From assembly GCF_020171745.1 (NCBI RefSeq), contig NZ_JAIVAH010000020.1:175317-239316 (forward strand): a stretch of DNA of 64,000 nt, given 5' to 3'. A program made the position numbers and the translations under genes. The DNA is from Prescottella equi (lineage in GTDB: Bacteria; Actinomycetota; Actinomycetes; Mycobacteriales; Mycobacteriaceae). How positions within the stretch are numbered: the first letter of the stretch is position 1; each line of letters starts with the position of its first letter. The notes beneath the pieces were generated by a model. The model saw only the letters and a program-made list of their open reading frames with translations. It did not search any database and was not told where the DNA came from. This document shows, in pieces, positions 1 to 9,991 of this stretch.

Positions 1-343
1 GCGCCTTCACGACGAACTCCCCGAACACCGGATCGACCAGCGACGTCGCGGAGTCCGCCACGTCACCGGCCGGAAGGCGCGACGCGTCGAGGAAGGCGCG
101 CTCGTCCTGCTCATCGTGGTCCGGATTGTGCTGCGCCGGAATCAGGTACGGCACGACGGACAACTGCCCCGGCGATGCGGCGAGGACCCGGCCGTCGTCC
201 GAGCGGAGGATGACCCGGGTTCCCTCCTGCAGCACCTCGACGATTCGGAATCTCCGGGGCACCGGGCGGCGGCGTGACGTGCCGATCTCGAGAACCTGTC
301 CGACTTCGGTGTCGCGGATCTGAACGCGGTCCGGGGTACTCAT
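1..343 (-). CDS. Hypothetical protein, cut by the window edge
   Basis: An ATG at 343 on the minus strand opens a frame that stays open to base 1, giving the first 114 residues of a protein whose C-terminus lies outside the window. Codon use is G/C rich at third positions like its neighbours. The start lies 27 bases after the ung stop, so it may be the third gene of the carbonic anhydrase-ung run. The visible part looks soluble, with an acidic patch (NPDHDEQDE, from about residue 73) and no signal peptide, membrane span or motif that I recognise. I do not assign a function. Confidence 0.6.
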   Translation of the reverse strand, partial: MSTPDRVQIRDTEVGQVLEIGTSRRRPVPRRFRIVEVLQEGTRVILRSDDGRVLAASPGQLSVVPYLIPAQHNPDHDEQDERAFLDASRLPAGDVADSATSLVDPVFGEFVVKA

Positions 344-370
344 GTCCGACACCCTATCGGCACCCGGGAG

Positions 371-1048
371 TCAGGGCAGGTGCCAATCCACCTGTTCGGC
401 ACCGAGTTCCGCGAGCAGAGCATTGGCGCCGCTGAACGGCCGCGACCCGAAGAAGCCCCGCGACGCCGACAGCGGCGACGGGTGCGCCGACTCGATCGTC
501 GGGACGTCACCGAGCATCGGCTTCAGGGTGGCGGCGTCACGTCCCCAGAGAATCGCGACCATCGGCGACTGCCGTTCGACGAGCGCGCGGATCGCCTGTT
601 CCGTGACCGCCTCCCAGCCCTTGCGGCGGTGCGACCCGGCGTCGCCCGGCGCGACGGTCAGCACCCTGTTGAGGAGCAGCACACCGTTCTCGGTCCACGG
701 CGTCAGGTCGCCGTTCGACGGCGTCGGGTAGCCGAGGTCCTCGCTGTATTCGGTGAAGATGTTCTTCAGGCTGCGCGGCACGGGACGAACATCCGGTGCC
801 ACCGAAAAGCTCAGGCCGACAGCGTGTCCCGGGGTCGGGTAGGGATCCTGTCCGACGATCAGGACCCGCACGTCCTCGAACGGGTGACTGAACGCCCGCA
901 GCACGTTCTGTCCCGCGGGCAGGTACTCACGACCTGCGGCGATCTCGGCCCGCAGGAAGTCGCCCATCTCGGCGATGCGGCCTTCGACCGGCGCGAGGGC
1001 CTTGGCCCAGCCGGGGTCGATCAGCTCGGTCAGCGGCTGCGGCGCCAT
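371..1048 (-). CDS. ung: Uracil-DNA glycosylase, family 1
   Basis: Removes uracil from DNA as the first step of base excision repair in the cytoplasm. The 225-residue length is normal for family 1 UDG. The water-activating motif GQDPYP is at residues 66-71 with the catalytic Asp, LLLN (124-127) forms part of the uracil pocket, and the DNA-intercalating motif HPSPLSA is at 189-195. All expected key residues are present. The start ATG shares one base with the stop of the upstream carbonic anhydrase-like gene (TGATG), which suggests translational coupling. Confidence 0.97.
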   Translation of the reverse strand: MAPQPLTELIDPGWAKALAPVEGRIAEMGDFLRAEIAAGREYLPAGQNVLRAFSHPFEDVRVLIVGQDPYPTPGHAVGLSFSVAPDVRPVPRSLKNIFTEYSEDLGYPTPSNGDLTPWTENGVLLLNRVLTVAPGDAGSHRRKGWEAVTEQAIRALVERQSPMVAILWGRDAATLKPMLGDVPTIESAHPSPLSASRGFFGSRPFSGANALLAELGAEQVDWHLP

Positions 1049-1569
1049 CAGTCGAGCCTGCGCAGCGCGTCGCGGTAGAACGCGGCGTTCGCCGCATACA
1101 GCTTCACGTTGAGTTCGAGGTGTCCCTCGGGAACCTCGTAGCCCTCGCGCACCTTGGCCGGCACACCGAGTGCCATGCTCCGCGGCGGCACCTCGAACTT
1201 GAACGGCACGACGGCACCCGCCCCGACCACCGAACCGGCCCCGATCGTCGAGCCGTTCAGGACGATCGCCCCGGACGCGATGAGGCAGTTGTCACCGATC
1301 TGCGACCCCTCGATGTGGGCGTTGTGCCCCACGACGCAGCCCGCACCGATGACGGTCGCGTCGATCGACGTGCAGTGGATGACGGTGCCGTCCTGGATGT
1401 TGGTGCCGGCTCCGACACTGATCGTCCCGTAGTCACCGCGCAGGACCGCCTGCGGCCAGATCGAGGCGCCCGGCCCCAGTGTCACCGCGCCGATCACGAC
1501 GGCGTCGGGGTGGACGTAGGCGTCCGGTGCGATGTCCGGTTCGCGATCACCGAGTGCGTAGATAGCCAT
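1048..1569 (-). CDS. Gamma-class carbonic anhydrase-like hexapeptide protein
   Basis: A 173-residue left-handed beta-helix protein with many hexapeptide repeats (I/V-G-x-G type) across residues 15-125 and a C-terminal helix. It belongs to the gamma carbonic anhydrase/PaaY/YrdA group, trimers that bind a metal between subunits. Arg44 (in LRGD) and Gln59 fit family positions. Metal-ligand His65 and His82 follow the H-x16-H spacing, but the third expected ligand (position 87, H-x4-H) is Glu; a His occurs at 85 instead. Carbonic anhydrase activity is therefore uncertain. It is the first gene of the ung run, with a one-base overlap to ung and only 9 bases after the thiL stop. Confidence 0.85.
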   Translation of the reverse strand: MAIYALGDREPDIAPDAYVHPDAVVIGAVTLGPGASIWPQAVLRGDYGTISVGAGTNIQDGTVIHCTSIDATVIGAGCVVGHNAHIEGSQIGDNCLIASGAIVLNGSTIGAGSVVGAGAVVPFKFEVPPRSMALGVPAKVREGYEVPEGHLELNVKLYAANAAFYRDALRRLD

Positions 1570-1578
1570 GCGTGCAAC

Positions 1579-2649
1579 CTATCCCGCGTCGAAGCTCTGC
1601 CAGCCACCGGACACCGTCCACGGCCGGCCGTCGACGACAACTCCGCCGCCGCCGCCGTCCGCGCCGGGGACGACGTCACCGATCACCGACCAGCCGTCCG
1701 GAAGGTCCGTTCCGGACGGGAACGTCGCCGCCAGCGCGTGATCCTCGCCGCCGGTCAGAATCCACTCCCACGGGTCCCGCGCCAGATCGCGCGCCGCGTC
1801 GAACAGCACGGGATCCGTCGCGATCCGGCTCCGGTCGATCCGGATCCCCACCCCCGACGCGTCCGCGATGTGGCCGAGGTCGGCCACGAGTCCGTCGGAG
1901 ATGTCGGTCATGGCGCTCGCTCCGGCGACCGCGGCCGCGACACCCTGCTCGTAGGGAGGGGTGGGGACCCGGTGCGCGTCGATCAACTCCGTCGCGCCGG
2001 TACTCGAGGGGTCGGCGCCGGCGAGCAACAGCGCCAGCCCCGCCGCGGACCTCCCGAGCGTCCCGGCGACCGCGACGACGTCGCCCGCCCGCGCGCCCGA
2101 GCGCAGCACCGGACTCCGGCCCTGCAGGTCACCGAGGACCGTGACGGACACGACGATCTGATCGGCCTGCACGAGGTCGCCGCCGACCACGCCCGCGCCC
2201 AGGGCCTCCGCGGCGCTGCCCAGACCGTCCGAGATGCCCGCGGCCACCGCGAGCGGGGTGTCGGGTGGGCAGCCCAGCGACACGAGGAACGCCGTCGGAC
2301 GCCCGCCCATCGCGGCGATGTCCGCGCCGTTCTGAGCCACCGCCTTTCGGCCGACCTGCTCCGGACTCGACCAGTCCAGCCGGAAGTGCCGATGCTCGAC
2401 GAGCATGTCCGCCGACACCGCGACCCGGCCGTCCGGCATCCGCACCACGGCGGCGTCGTCGCCCGGCCCGAGCAGCGTCGTCGACGGTTGCCTGCGGCCC
2501 TTGACGGCCCGCCCGATCACCGCGAACTCCCCCACCGAGGCAACGGTGCGATCGTCGTCGTCCTGCTGCGGTCGCGAGGTTTCGATGGTGGGCCTCCCAA
2601 TACTGATGTGCGCCGGTGGTCTCCCGGTCCCGGGATTCGACTCCCGCAA
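1579..2649 (-). CDS. thiL: Thiamine-monophosphate kinase
   Basis: Phosphorylates thiamine monophosphate to thiamine diphosphate with ATP, the last step of cofactor synthesis. The AIR-synthase/PurM-like fold is shown by LLGPGDDAAVV and SADMLVEHRHFR in the N-terminal half, AQNGADIAAMGG after that, GGDLV, and DISDGLVADLGH and TGGEDHALAA in the C-terminal half. About 318 residues follow the conserved GEFAVIG start of the domain, a normal length. The start is unclear: TTG at 2649 is the longest option and GTG at 2535 the shortest. A strong GGGAGG Shine-Dalgarno at 2593-2598 sits six bases before an ATC codon at 2586-2584. I see no TPP riboswitch in the leader. Confidence 0.93.
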   Translation of the reverse strand: MRESNPGTGRPPAHISIGRPTIETSRPQQDDDDRTVASVGEFAVIGRAVKGRRQPSTTLLGPGDDAAVVRMPDGRVAVSADMLVEHRHFRLDWSSPEQVGRKAVAQNGADIAAMGGRPTAFLVSLGCPPDTPLAVAAGISDGLGSAAEALGAGVVGGDLVQADQIVVSVTVLGDLQGRSPVLRSGARAGDVVAVAGTLGRSAAGLALLLAGADPSSTGATELIDAHRVPTPPYEQGVAAAVAGASAMTDISDGLVADLGHIADASGVGIRIDRSRIATDPVLFDAARDLARDPWEWILTGGEDHALAATFPSGTDLPDGWSVIGDVVPGADGGGGGVVVDGRPWTVSGGWQSFDAG

Positions 2650-2704
2650 CTGCGGTACCTTTTAGTGTGCGGCCGGGCATCCCGGTGCGGGGCGCCGGGA
2701 CCGG
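2624..2704. repeat. Structured inverted repeat in the thiL leader
   Basis: Outer arms CCGGTCCC (2624-2631) and GGGACCGG (2697-2704) enclose two further hairpins, CGGGA/TCCCG and CCGGG/CCCGG, giving a cloverleaf-like fold over 81 bases in the thiL 5' region. It is not a tRNA: no D-arm consensus is present and the T-loop-like GTCGAA fails the stem pairing. It may be a leader structure, or chance in GC-rich DNA. Confidence 0.3.
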
Positions 2705-2767
2705 AGTCCCGCGGATCTCCGCGACTCTACCGAGGCGACGGCGCACGACGACGGGAAGGACGGACCC

Positions 2768-3016
2768 GTGGTGCAGGCTTACGTACTGATCCAGACCGAG
2801 GTCGGCAAGGCCGCTGCGATCGCGGCGACGCTCTCCCGGATCGCCGGCGTCGACTCGGCCGAGGACGTGGTGGGACCGTACGACGTGATCGCCCGCGTCG
2901 GCGCACCGGCCGAGGCCGGACTGTCCGACGTCGTCGACGACATGAAGAAGGTCCGCGGTATCACCCGCATCCTGACCTGCCAGATCGCGGCGCCAGCCGC
3001 ACCGACAGAGAACTGA
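2768..3016 (+). CDS. Stand-alone Lrp/AsnC ligand-binding (RAM) domain protein
   Basis: An 82-residue protein that is almost entirely one RAM domain (alpha/beta, ACT-like): VQAYVLIQTEVGKA at the start, GVDSAEDVVGPYDVIARV in the middle and GITRILTCQI at the end. The DNA-binding helix-turn-helix of full-length Lrp/AsnC proteins is absent, so it is probably an amino-acid sensor or a partner for other Lrp proteins, not an independent regulator. The GTG start at 2768 follows a GGGAAGGA Shine-Dalgarno. The next gene starts one base after its stop, so the two are cotranscribed. Confidence 0.85.
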   Translation: MVQAYVLIQTEVGKAAAIAATLSRIAGVDSAEDVVGPYDVIARVGAPAEAGLSDVVDDMKKVRGITRILTCQIAAPAAPTEN

Positions 3017-3017
3017 G

Positions 3018-3605
3018 ATGTCCGAACCCGAGAACCCCACCACCGATCAGACCGAACCGCACCCGTCGGAGAAGCGCAGTCCCGCGCTGATCGCGACCGC
3101 GGTCGCCCTTCCCGTCGCGCTCGTCATCGGCGTCATCGTCGCTGCCGCGATCGCCGGGCGTTCGCCCGTGAAGGAACCCGTCGGGCTCGGCCCGGTCGAA
3201 TCACCGGCCGCCCAGTCCGCGGAATGCACCACGCTGATGAACGACCTGCCCGAGAACATGGGCGACTACACGCGTGCCGAACTGCGCGACCCCGCCCCCG
3301 AGGCGACCGCCGCGTGGCAGCCCGACGAGGGCGAGCCGGTCGTGATGCGGTGCGGTCTGCCGAGGCCCCCGGAGTTCAACCAGGCGTCGCCGCTCAGCGT
3401 GGTCGACGGCGTCCAGTGGTTCGAGATCTCGGGCGCCCCGCAGGGCATCGAGGCCAGCACGTGGTACGCGGTCGACCGTGGGGTGTACGTCGCGTTGACC
3501 GTGCCCAACGGATCGGGCCCGACCCCCCTGCAGGACGCGTCGGCCGCGGTCTCGAAGGCACTGCCGCAGAAGCCGCTCGACCCCGCGCCGGTACCCAACC
3601 CGTAG
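3018..3605 (+). CDS. DUF3515 family membrane-anchored protein
   Basis: A 195-residue protein with a charged cytoplasmic N-terminus (1-23), one strongly hydrophobic span at about 24-46, and an extracytoplasmic domain with two cysteines (Cys70, Cys112) that could form a disulfide. It matches the actinobacterial DUF3515 family (Rv2980 position in M. tuberculosis, from memory), whose function is unknown. Start ATG one base after the Lrp-like gene stop. No lipobox is present, so this is a membrane anchor and not a lipoprotein signal. It lies next to ddl, which hints at the cell envelope, but this is only location. Confidence 0.85.
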   Translation: MSEPENPTTDQTEPHPSEKRSPALIATAVALPVALVIGVIVAAAIAGRSPVKEPVGLGPVESPAAQSAECTTLMNDLPENMGDYTRAELRDPAPEATAAWQPDEGEPVVMRCGLPRPPEFNQASPLSVVDGVQWFEISGAPQGIEASTWYAVDRGVYVALTVPNGSGPTPLQDASAAVSKALPQKPLDPAPVPNP

Positions 3606-3648
3606 CGCGTCGCGCGTGCGGGCCGGGTGCTCCGGCGCTGGGATCAGC

Positions 3649-4755
3649 TCAGCGCAGCCCCGTCCCGCGCGCGACTGCGGTATCGACGAGAGTCGAGACG
3701 AGAGTGGCGTACTCGACGCCGGCCGCCTGCCACATGCGCGGGTACATCGAGATGGACGTGAAGCCCGGCATCGTGTTGATCTCGTTGATCACCGGGCCGT
3801 CCGCGGTGACGAAGAAGTCGACGCGGGCCAGGCCCTGGCAGTCCAGCGCACGGAAGGCGCGGACCGCGAGGGCTCGGATCTGCTCGCTGACGTCGTCGTC
3901 GAGCTTGGCGGGAACGTCGAACTCGCAGACGTCGTCGAGGTACTTGGTGTCGAAGTCGTAGAACGCCGACTCGTCACCGTCGGTGTCGGGCATGCGGATC
4001 TCGGCGACCACGCTCGCTCGGACGTCGCCGTCGGGGAACTCGAGGACGCCGCACTCCACCTCGCGTCCGACGATCGCCGACTCGACGATCACCTTGGGGT
4101 CGTGCGAGCGGGCGACGGCCACCGCGGCGTCGAACTGCGACCAGTCCGCCACGCGCGTGATGCCGATCGAGGAGCCGCCACGGGCCGGCTTCACGAAGAC
4201 CGGGAGCCCGAGCTGCTGCTTCTGCTCGTCGGTGACGGTCGACGTGCCCGGACGCAGCACCACCTGGAACCCGACCGGCAGACCCTCGGCCGCCAGCAGC
4301 TTCTTGGTGAACTCCTTGTCCATGCCCGCCGCACTCGCCAGCACACCGGGACCGACGTAGGGAATCCCGGCCAGCTCGAGCAGACCCTGGATGGTGCCGT
4401 CCTCACCGTACGCACCGTGCAGCACCGGGAAGACGACGTCGACCGATGCGAGTGCCTGACCGGCCTCCGTGTCGTCGAGCGCCACGATGGTGCCCGACCG
4501 GGTGGGGTCCGCGGTGAGGGCGAGAGCCCTGCCGTCCGCGTCGACGGTCGGCATGGACCGGTCGCGGATCGCGAGGTCGGCGGGATCGGTCGAGCCCAGT
4601 ACCCACGCTCCGTCGGTGGTGATGCCGATCGGTACCACTTCGTAGCGATCCGGGTCGAGGTTCCTCAGGACACTGCCGGCGGAGACACAGGACACCGAAT
4701 GCTCGTTGCTGCGGCCACCGAAGACGACGGCGACCCTGGTACGCGGATTGTTCAC
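3649..4755 (-). CDS. ddl: D-alanine--D-alanine ligase
   Basis: Joins two D-alanines with ATP for the peptidoglycan stem peptide; the target of D-cycloserine. The chosen GTG at 4755 gives 368 residues starting [22 protein letters not shown], which places the conserved [10 protein letters not shown] at the expected N-terminus; longer frames upstream read into non-conserved sequence. The ATP-grasp core is visible as [13 protein letters not shown], and the metal/substrate region as RVDFFVT and [17 protein letters not shown]. It follows gpsA by 80 bases on the same strand, so the two may be cotranscribed. Confidence 0.96.
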   Translation of the reverse strand: MNNPRTRVAVVFGGRSNEHSVSCVSAGSVLRNLDPDRYEVVPIGITTDGAWVLGSTDPADLAIRDRSMPTVDADGRALALTADPTRSGTIVALDDTEAGQALASVDVVFPVLHGAYGEDGTIQGLLELAGIPYVGPGVLASAAGMDKEFTKKLLAAEGLPVGFQVVLRPGTSTVTDEQKQQLGLPVFVKPARGGSSIGITRVADWSQFDAAVAVARSHDPKVIVESAIVGREVECGVLEFPDGDVRASVVAEIRMPDTDGDESAFYDFDTKYLDDVCEFDVPAKLDDDVSEQIRALAVRAFRALDCQGLARVDFFVTADGPVINEINTMPGFTSISMYPRMWQAAGVEYATLVSTLVDTAVARGTGLR

Positions 4756-4835
4756 GCCCCAAACCGTACCGTTGCGGGCATCCTTCCCACGAACCGACCG
4801 AACAGGTCGATTCGATCCGTCCGAACTGCCCGGAA

Positions 4836-5834
4836 CTACTCGGGCTTGATGCGGCGCCCCAGCAACATACCGACCGCATCGTGAACCGACATGCCCTCGT
4901 GGCACACCCGGTGCACGGCGTCCGTGAGCGGCATCTCGACGCTGTTCGCGGCGGCGAGGGCCCGCACCGAGGTGCAGGACTTGACGCCCTCGGCGATCTG
5001 TCCGTTGGTAGCGGCCTGGGCGCTCTCGAGCGACCCTCCGAGTCCCAGTCGCTCACCGAAGGATCGGTTCCGGGAGAGCGGCGACGTGCAGGTGGCCACC
5101 AGGTCGCCGACGCCCGCCAGACCGGCGAGCGTCGCGGCGTTGGCCCCCAAGGCGACTCCGAGCCGGATGATCTCCGCGAGCCCCCGGGTGATCAGGCTCG
5201 CGATCGTGTTCTCCCCCAGGCCGATGCCGGACGCCATGCCGCACGCCAGCGCGATCACGTTCTTGCAGGCCCCACCGATCTCGCACCCGATCACATCGGT
5301 ATTCGTGTACGGCCGGAAATAGCTTGTCGCGCAAGCCTTCTGAACAGCAAGTGCGCGCGCCTCGTCGGCGCAGGCGACCACCGTGGCAGCCGGCTGGCCG
5401 AGCGCGATCTCCCGCGCGAGATTCGGCCCGGACAGCACCGCGACACGCGACGAGTCCACCGACGCCACCTGCGAGATGACCTCGCTCATCCGGAGCAACG
5501 TCTCGCTCTCGATGCCCTTCGCGAGGCTGAGCAGCGTCGCGTCCGGACCGATCGCCCCGGCCCACCCCTCGAGATTCCCACGCAGCGACTGGGACGGCAC
5601 GGCGAGGACGACGATGTCCGCCCCCGCGAGAGCCTCCTCGTGATCGTCGGTGGCCGACAGCGTCGGAGGCAGCGCGATCCCGGGCAGATAGTCCGGGTTC
5701 TCGTGCCGAGTCACGACGGCGTCGGCGATCTCGGAGCGCCTGGCCCACAACGTCACGTCGGTTCCGGCGTCGGCCAGTACCTTCGCGAACGCCGTCCCCC
5801 ACGATCCCGCCCCCAGAACCGCCGCCTTGCTCAC
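4836..5834 (-). CDS. gpsA: NAD(P)-dependent glycerol-3-phosphate dehydrogenase
   Basis: Reduces dihydroxyacetone phosphate to sn-glycerol 3-phosphate, the backbone for phospholipids. Full length at 332 residues. The Rossmann motif GAGSWGT is at residues 8-14, SLAKGIE carries Lys106, and the catalytic Lys191 is in [13 protein letters not shown]. The GTG start at 5834 follows a strong AGAGGGGG Shine-Dalgarno. It is encoded upstream of ddl on the same strand and is divergent from fbiD across about 150 bases that hold both promoters. Confidence 0.97.
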   Translation of the reverse strand: MSKAAVLGAGSWGTAFAKVLADAGTDVTLWARRSEIADAVVTRHENPDYLPGIALPPTLSATDDHEEALAGADIVVLAVPSQSLRGNLEGWAGAIGPDATLLSLAKGIESETLLRMSEVISQVASVDSSRVAVLSGPNLAREIALGQPAATVVACADEARALAVQKACATSYFRPYTNTDVIGCEIGGACKNVIALACGMASGIGLGENTIASLITRGLAEIIRLGVALGANAATLAGLAGVGDLVATCTSPLSRNRSFGERLGLGGSLESAQAATNGQIAEGVKSCTSVRALAAANSVEMPLTDAVHRVCHEGMSVHDAVGMLLGRRIKPE

Positions 5835-5988
5835 GCCGCCCCCTCTGCTTCGCGCTCACCCGAGTTGTCCACTACCCACACCGTTCCGCCACCGACCTGC
5901 CCGCTCACTGCCTGCGAACACGATATCCCCCACACCGATCGGTCGCCGGGCGCGTCGCATCGACGGCGCGGCTGGCAAGATTGGCCGC

Positions 5989-6705
5989 ATGAGGGGTGTG
6001 CACCGATCGGAACACGCAGCGCACACCCATGTCATCGTCGCGGTGAAGGACCTCAACCGTGCGAAGACCCGCCTCGCGGAATCACTGTCGGCCTCCGACC
6101 GGACCGACCTCGTCGTGGCGATGCTGCGGGACACACTGACGGTCCTCGCGGATGCACGCGACACGACGGACCCGGGCCGGATCACGGACGTCACGGTCGT
6201 GACCCCCGACCCGGTGGTCGCGTCGATCGCCGTCGAGTGCGGCGTCGGGCACCGACCGGACCCACCCCGGCGGGCCACCGGCGAATCCGGCCTCAACGCG
6301 GCACTCGCGGATGCGGAACGGACGATCGGCACCGCCGCGAGGTCAACCGACGTGGTCGCGCTGCAGGCGGACCTGCCCGCGCTGCGACGGCACGAACTCC
6401 TCGACGCCCTCTCCCAGGCCCGCCGCGCCGGACGCGCGATCGTGGTGGACCACACCGGCACGGGGACGTCGGCGCTGTTCGCCTGCGGCCCCTCCACCCG
6501 CCTCGACCCGAGATTCGGGACCGGCTCCGCGCGATCGCACATCGCGTCGGGGGCCCGGGTTCTCGACGGCCCCTGGCCGGGACTACGCCAGGACGTCGAC
6601 ACCCTCGACGACCTCTTCGCGGCGGCGCGCCTCGGTCTCGGACCCGCAACCCAGGCGGTGTTCGACCGCCTCGGATGTACGTCGGGTGTCCGGCAACCCC
6701 GATAG
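5989..6705 (+). CDS. fbiD: Phosphoenolpyruvate/2-phospholactate guanylyltransferase (CofC/FbiD)
   Basis: Makes the activated lactyl or enolpyruvyl-2-diphospho-5'-guanosine used to build coenzyme F420. The N-terminus VIVAVKDLNRAKTRLAESL matches the nucleotide-binding VPVK-x5-KTRL signature of CofC/FbiD, and LQADLPAL and GTGTSALF are later family motifs. The ATG at 5989 gives 238 residues, slightly longer than the usual 210-220. Its place between gpsA and ppk matches FbiD (Rv2983) in M. tuberculosis, where PEP is the substrate. Coenzyme F420 use in this organism is consistent with the FDOR-type gene at 13952. Confidence 0.9.
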   Translation: MRGVHRSEHAAHTHVIVAVKDLNRAKTRLAESLSASDRTDLVVAMLRDTLTVLADARDTTDPGRITDVTVVTPDPVVASIAVECGVGHRPDPPRRATGESGLNAALADAERTIGTAARSTDVVALQADLPALRRHELLDALSQARRAGRAIVVDHTGTGTSALFACGPSTRLDPRFGTGSARSHIASGARVLDGPWPGLRQDVDTLDDLFAAARLGLGPATQAVFDRLGCTSGVRQPR

Positions 6706-6762
6706 CTGTGAACTCCGTGTGATCGATTGTCCTGCCTGCGAATCTCGAGGGATGATCGAGAG

Positions 6763-8982
6763 GTGAGCAACGGGAGAGCACTCGAGCGACGCACGGACTC
6801 CGACCGATCCGCGGAGGACGGCTCCAACTCTGATCGAAAGCGGCCGACGGGCACCGGCCACTCGGCCATCATCCCGACCGCCCCGCCGGCGGCCACGCCC
6901 ACCGGATCCCCGGACGGCGGGCTCCCCGCGGCGCGCTACCTCAACCGCGAACTGAGCTGGCTCGACTTCAACTCGCGGGTCCTCGCCCTCGCCGAGGACA
7001 CCTCGCTGCCCCTGCTCGAACGCGCCAAGTTCCTCGCGATCTTCGCGTCGAATCTCGACGAGTTCTACATGGTTCGGGTCGCCGGCCTGAAGCGTCGGGA
7101 CGAAACCGGTCTGTCGGTGCGCTCCGCGGACGGCCTCTCACCCCGGGAGCAGTTGGCGCTGATCGGATCCCGCACGCAGGAGATCTCGTACAAGCACGCC
7201 CGCGTGTTCCTCGACTCCGTGCGCCCGGCGCTCGCCGAAGAGGGCATCTCGATCATCGGCTGGGCCGACCTCGACACCGAGGAACGCACGCGACTCTCGG
7301 CACACTTCCACGAACAGGTCTTCCCGGTCCTGACGCCGCTGGCCGTCGATCCGGCACATCCGTTCCCGTACATCAGCGGACTGAGCCTCAACCTCGCGGT
7401 GACGGTGAAGGACGCCGCGACGGGCGGAGAGCACTTCGCGCGAGTGAAGGTGCCCGACAACGTCGACCGCTTCGTACGTGTGACCCGCACCGGCGTCACC
7501 CCGGGCGCGATCGCGGCGTTCCTGCCCACCGAGGATCTCATTGCCGCCCACCTCGACGTGCTGTTCCCCGGCATGGAAGTGGTGGAGCACCACGCGTTCC
7601 GCGTCACGCGCAACGCCGATTTCGAGGTCGAGGAGGATCGCGACGAGGACCTGCTCCAGGCGCTCGAGCGGGAGCTGGCGCGACGCCGGTTCGGTTCCCC
7701 GGTCCGCCTCGAGGTGGCCGACGACATGACCGACCACATGCTCGAGCTTCTGCTGCGTGAACTCGACGTCGATCCCGGCGACGTCATCCAAGTCCCTGGG
7801 CTTCTTGATCTTTCGTCGTTGTGGCAGGTCTACGGCGTCGACCGCCCGAATCTGAAGGACGCCCCCTTCGTGCCGGCGACGCACCCCGCGTTCGGCGAAC
7901 GGGAGACACCCAAGAGCGTCTTCTCGACCCTGCGCGACGGCGACGTTCTCGTTCAGCACCCGTACGATTCGTTCTCCACGAGCGTTCAGCGGTTCATCGA
8001 GCAGGCCGCTGCCGACCCGCAGGTCCTCGCGATCAAGCAGACCCTGTACCGCACATCGGGCGACTCCCCGATCGTCAACGCGCTCGTCGCGGCGGCCGAG
8101 GCCGGCAAGCAGGTCGTCGCGCTCGTCGAGATCAAGGCCCGCTTCGACGAGCAGGCGAACATCAAGTGGGCGCGCAAGCTCGAACAGGCCGGCGTCCACG
8201 TGGTCTACGGACTGGTCGGTCTCAAGACCCATTGCAAGACATGCCTCGTCGTGCGTCGCGAGGGTTCGACCATCCGCCGCTACTGCCACATCGGGACCGG
8301 CAACTACAACCCCAAGACGGCGCGCCTCTACGAGGACGTGGGCCTGTTGACCGCGGCGCCCGAGATCGGTGCCGATCTGACGGATCTCTTCAACTCGCTC
8401 ACCGGGTATTCACGGAAGTCGCAGTATCGCAACCTTCTCGTCGCCCCGTACGGCGTGCGCAAGGGGATCATCGAGCGCATCGACGCCGAGATCGAGCACC
8501 GGAAGGCGGGCCGAGAAGCCGGAATCCGGCTCAAGGCCAATGCGCTCGTCGACGAGCAGGTGATCGACGCGCTCTATCGGGCATCGCAGGCCGGGGTCCC
8601 GGTGCGGATCGTGGTCCGCGGAATCTGCGCGCTCAAGCCGGGAGTCCCCGAACTGAGCGAGAACATCGAGGTGCGTTCGATACTCGGACGTTTCCTCGAG
8701 CACTCGCGGATCATGCACTTCCAGGGCTCCGACGAGTTCTGGATCGGCAGCGCCGACATGATGCATCGAAATCTCGATCGCCGCGTCGAGGTGATGGCAC
8801 AGGTCAAGGATCCGCGCCTCACCCGCCAACTCGACGAGATCTTCGAATCCGCACTCGATCCCACCACCCGCTGCTGGGTCCTTCAATCCGACGGTAGTTG
8901 GCAGGCAGCGCCCGCCCGTGGCGAGAAGGTGCGCGAGCACCAGGAAGAGATGATGCGCCGGCGCAGATCCACCAGCTCCTGA
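6763..8982 (+). CDS. ppk: Polyphosphate kinase 1
   Basis: Reversibly transfers the gamma-phosphate of ATP to polyphosphate. With the GTG start at 6763 it is 739 residues, the usual PPK1 length. After a disordered N-terminus (1-55) the N domain begins [13 protein letters not shown]. The two catalytic histidines fall in GLKTHCK (His490) and FLEHSR (His647), spaced 157 residues as in E. coli His435/His592. [19 protein letters not shown] is also conserved. The next gene downstream, 62 bases away, is mutT1; the two are on the same strand. Confidence 0.97.
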   Translation: MSNGRALERRTDSDRSAEDGSNSDRKRPTGTGHSAIIPTAPPAATPTGSPDGGLPAARYLNRELSWLDFNSRVLALAEDTSLPLLERAKFLAIFASNLDEFYMVRVAGLKRRDETGLSVRSADGLSPREQLALIGSRTQEISYKHARVFLDSVRPALAEEGISIIGWADLDTEERTRLSAHFHEQVFPVLTPLAVDPAHPFPYISGLSLNLAVTVKDAATGGEHFARVKVPDNVDRFVRVTRTGVTPGAIAAFLPTEDLIAAHLDVLFPGMEVVEHHAFRVTRNADFEVEEDRDEDLLQALERELARRRFGSPVRLEVADDMTDHMLELLLRELDVDPGDVIQVPGLLDLSSLWQVYGVDRPNLKDAPFVPATHPAFGERETPKSVFSTLRDGDVLVQHPYDSFSTSVQRFIEQAAADPQVLAIKQTLYRTSGDSPIVNALVAAAEAGKQVVALVEIKARFDEQANIKWARKLEQAGVHVVYGLVGLKTHCKTCLVVRREGSTIRRYCHIGTGNYNPKTARLYEDVGLLTAAPEIGADLTDLFNSLTGYSRKSQYRNLLVAPYGVRKGIIERIDAEIEHRKAGREAGIRLKANALVDEQVIDALYRASQAGVPVRIVVRGICALKPGVPELSENIEVRSILGRFLEHSRIMHFQGSDEFWIGSADMMHRNLDRRVEVMAQVKDPRLTRQLDEIFESALDPTTRCWVLQSDGSWQAAPARGEKVREHQEEMMRRRRSTSS

Positions 8983-9044
8983 CGCGGAGTCCGCTCCAGT
9001 CCGCCGTTCGACCGCGACCCCGGTCGAGGGAAGGAACCACACCC

Positions 9045-9977
9045 TTGAGTCTTGATAAACCGGTCAAAGCAAACATATTCGCGGCCGGCGCAGTCTTGTG
9101 GCGCAAGTCACCGACTAATCCGTACGAGATCGAAATCGCACTCATTCACCGCCCGAAGTATGACGACTGGTCTTTTCCGAAGGGGAAACTCGATCCCGGC
9201 GAAACCTCGATTTCCGCCGCCGTGCGGGAGATCCACGAAGAGACCGGAATTACAGCGCAATTGGGGCGACACCTCTCAGGTGTGACATATCCGATACCGG
9301 GTCACCGCAAACTCAAGCGCGTCGAGTACTGGGCGGCCGAAGCGGCCGCGGGGCAGTTCACACCGAACGACGAGGTGGACGAGATGCTGTGGCTGCCACC
9401 GCACGACGTCCCCGACCAGCTCTCCTATCCCATGGACCGAACGATCCTGCGGCGGTTCGTCCAGATCCCGCCGGACACCACCACGGTCCTGCTGGTCCGG
9501 CACGCGAAGGCCGGGAGCCGGAGAAAATACGTGGGCGACGACGACTCACGGCCACTCGACGAGAAGGGTCGCGTGCAGGCGGAAGCACTTGTCGCTCAAC
9601 TGCGCGCGTTCGGGGCGTCCGAGGTCTCGTCGGCCGACCGGACCAGGTGCGTGCAGACCGTGGAACCGATCGCCGAATCGCTCGATGTCCCGATCCACAT
9701 CGAGCCGCTGCTCTCCGAGGAGCAGTACGCGGCCGATCCGGCGAGCGCTCGGGCGCGAGCCCGCAAGATCGCGGCACGGGGCGGCGTTCAGGTCATCTGC
9801 AGCCAGGGCGGCGTGATTCCCGATCTCCTGGAGTGGTGGGCCAAGCGGGACGGCATCACCCTGCCCGCTGCTCGAAACCGCAAGGCGAGCACCTGGGTCC
9901 TGTCACTGTCCGGTGGCCGACTGGTGGCGGCAGATCACATCGACAGCCCACTGCCGGTGCCCCGCAACGCGGATTGA
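9045..9977 (+). CDS. mutT1: Two-domain Nudix / histidine phosphatase (MutT1-like)
   Basis: An 8-oxo-(d)GTP sanitising hydrolase type. Residues 1-145 form a Nudix domain with the box GKLDPGETS...REIHEETGI (Gx5Ex7REUxEExGU); residues 150-310 form a histidine phosphatase domain beginning LLVRHAKAGS (RHG-type motif) with SSADRTRC and a CSQGGVIP segment where the second usual His is Gln, as in M. tuberculosis MutT1 from memory. The TTG at 9045 was chosen because GAGGGAAGGAA lies about 10 bases upstream and it gives 310 residues. The first 290 bases are noticeably more A/T rich than the flanks. Confidence 0.93.
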   Translation: MSLDKPVKANIFAAGAVLWRKSPTNPYEIEIALIHRPKYDDWSFPKGKLDPGETSISAAVREIHEETGITAQLGRHLSGVTYPIPGHRKLKRVEYWAAEAAAGQFTPNDEVDEMLWLPPHDVPDQLSYPMDRTILRRFVQIPPDTTTVLLVRHAKAGSRRKYVGDDDSRPLDEKGRVQAEALVAQLRAFGASEVSSADRTRCVQTVEPIAESLDVPIHIEPLLSEEQYAADPASARARARKIAARGGVQVICSQGGVIPDLLEWWAKRDGITLPAARNRKASTWVLSLSGGRLVAADHIDSPLPVPRNAD

Positions 9978-9991
9978 CCTTCGGACACACG

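Noticed and set aside
2535..2650. TPP riboswitch controlling thiL
   Set aside because: The conserved CUGAGA and ACCUGA-type TPP motifs are absent from the leader.
2624..2704. A tRNA-like cloverleaf in the thiL leader, with a CTAAAA segment that could be read as an anticodon loop
   Set aside because: There is no D-arm consensus, the T-loop lacks TTC, and the T-stem has a mismatch, so it is not a tRNA.
1120..3090. A 656-codon plus-strand frame opposite the carbonic anhydrase and thiL genes
   Set aside because: It is a GC-rich antisense shadow: arginine/proline rich, with no motifs, crossing genes that are clearly on the minus strand.
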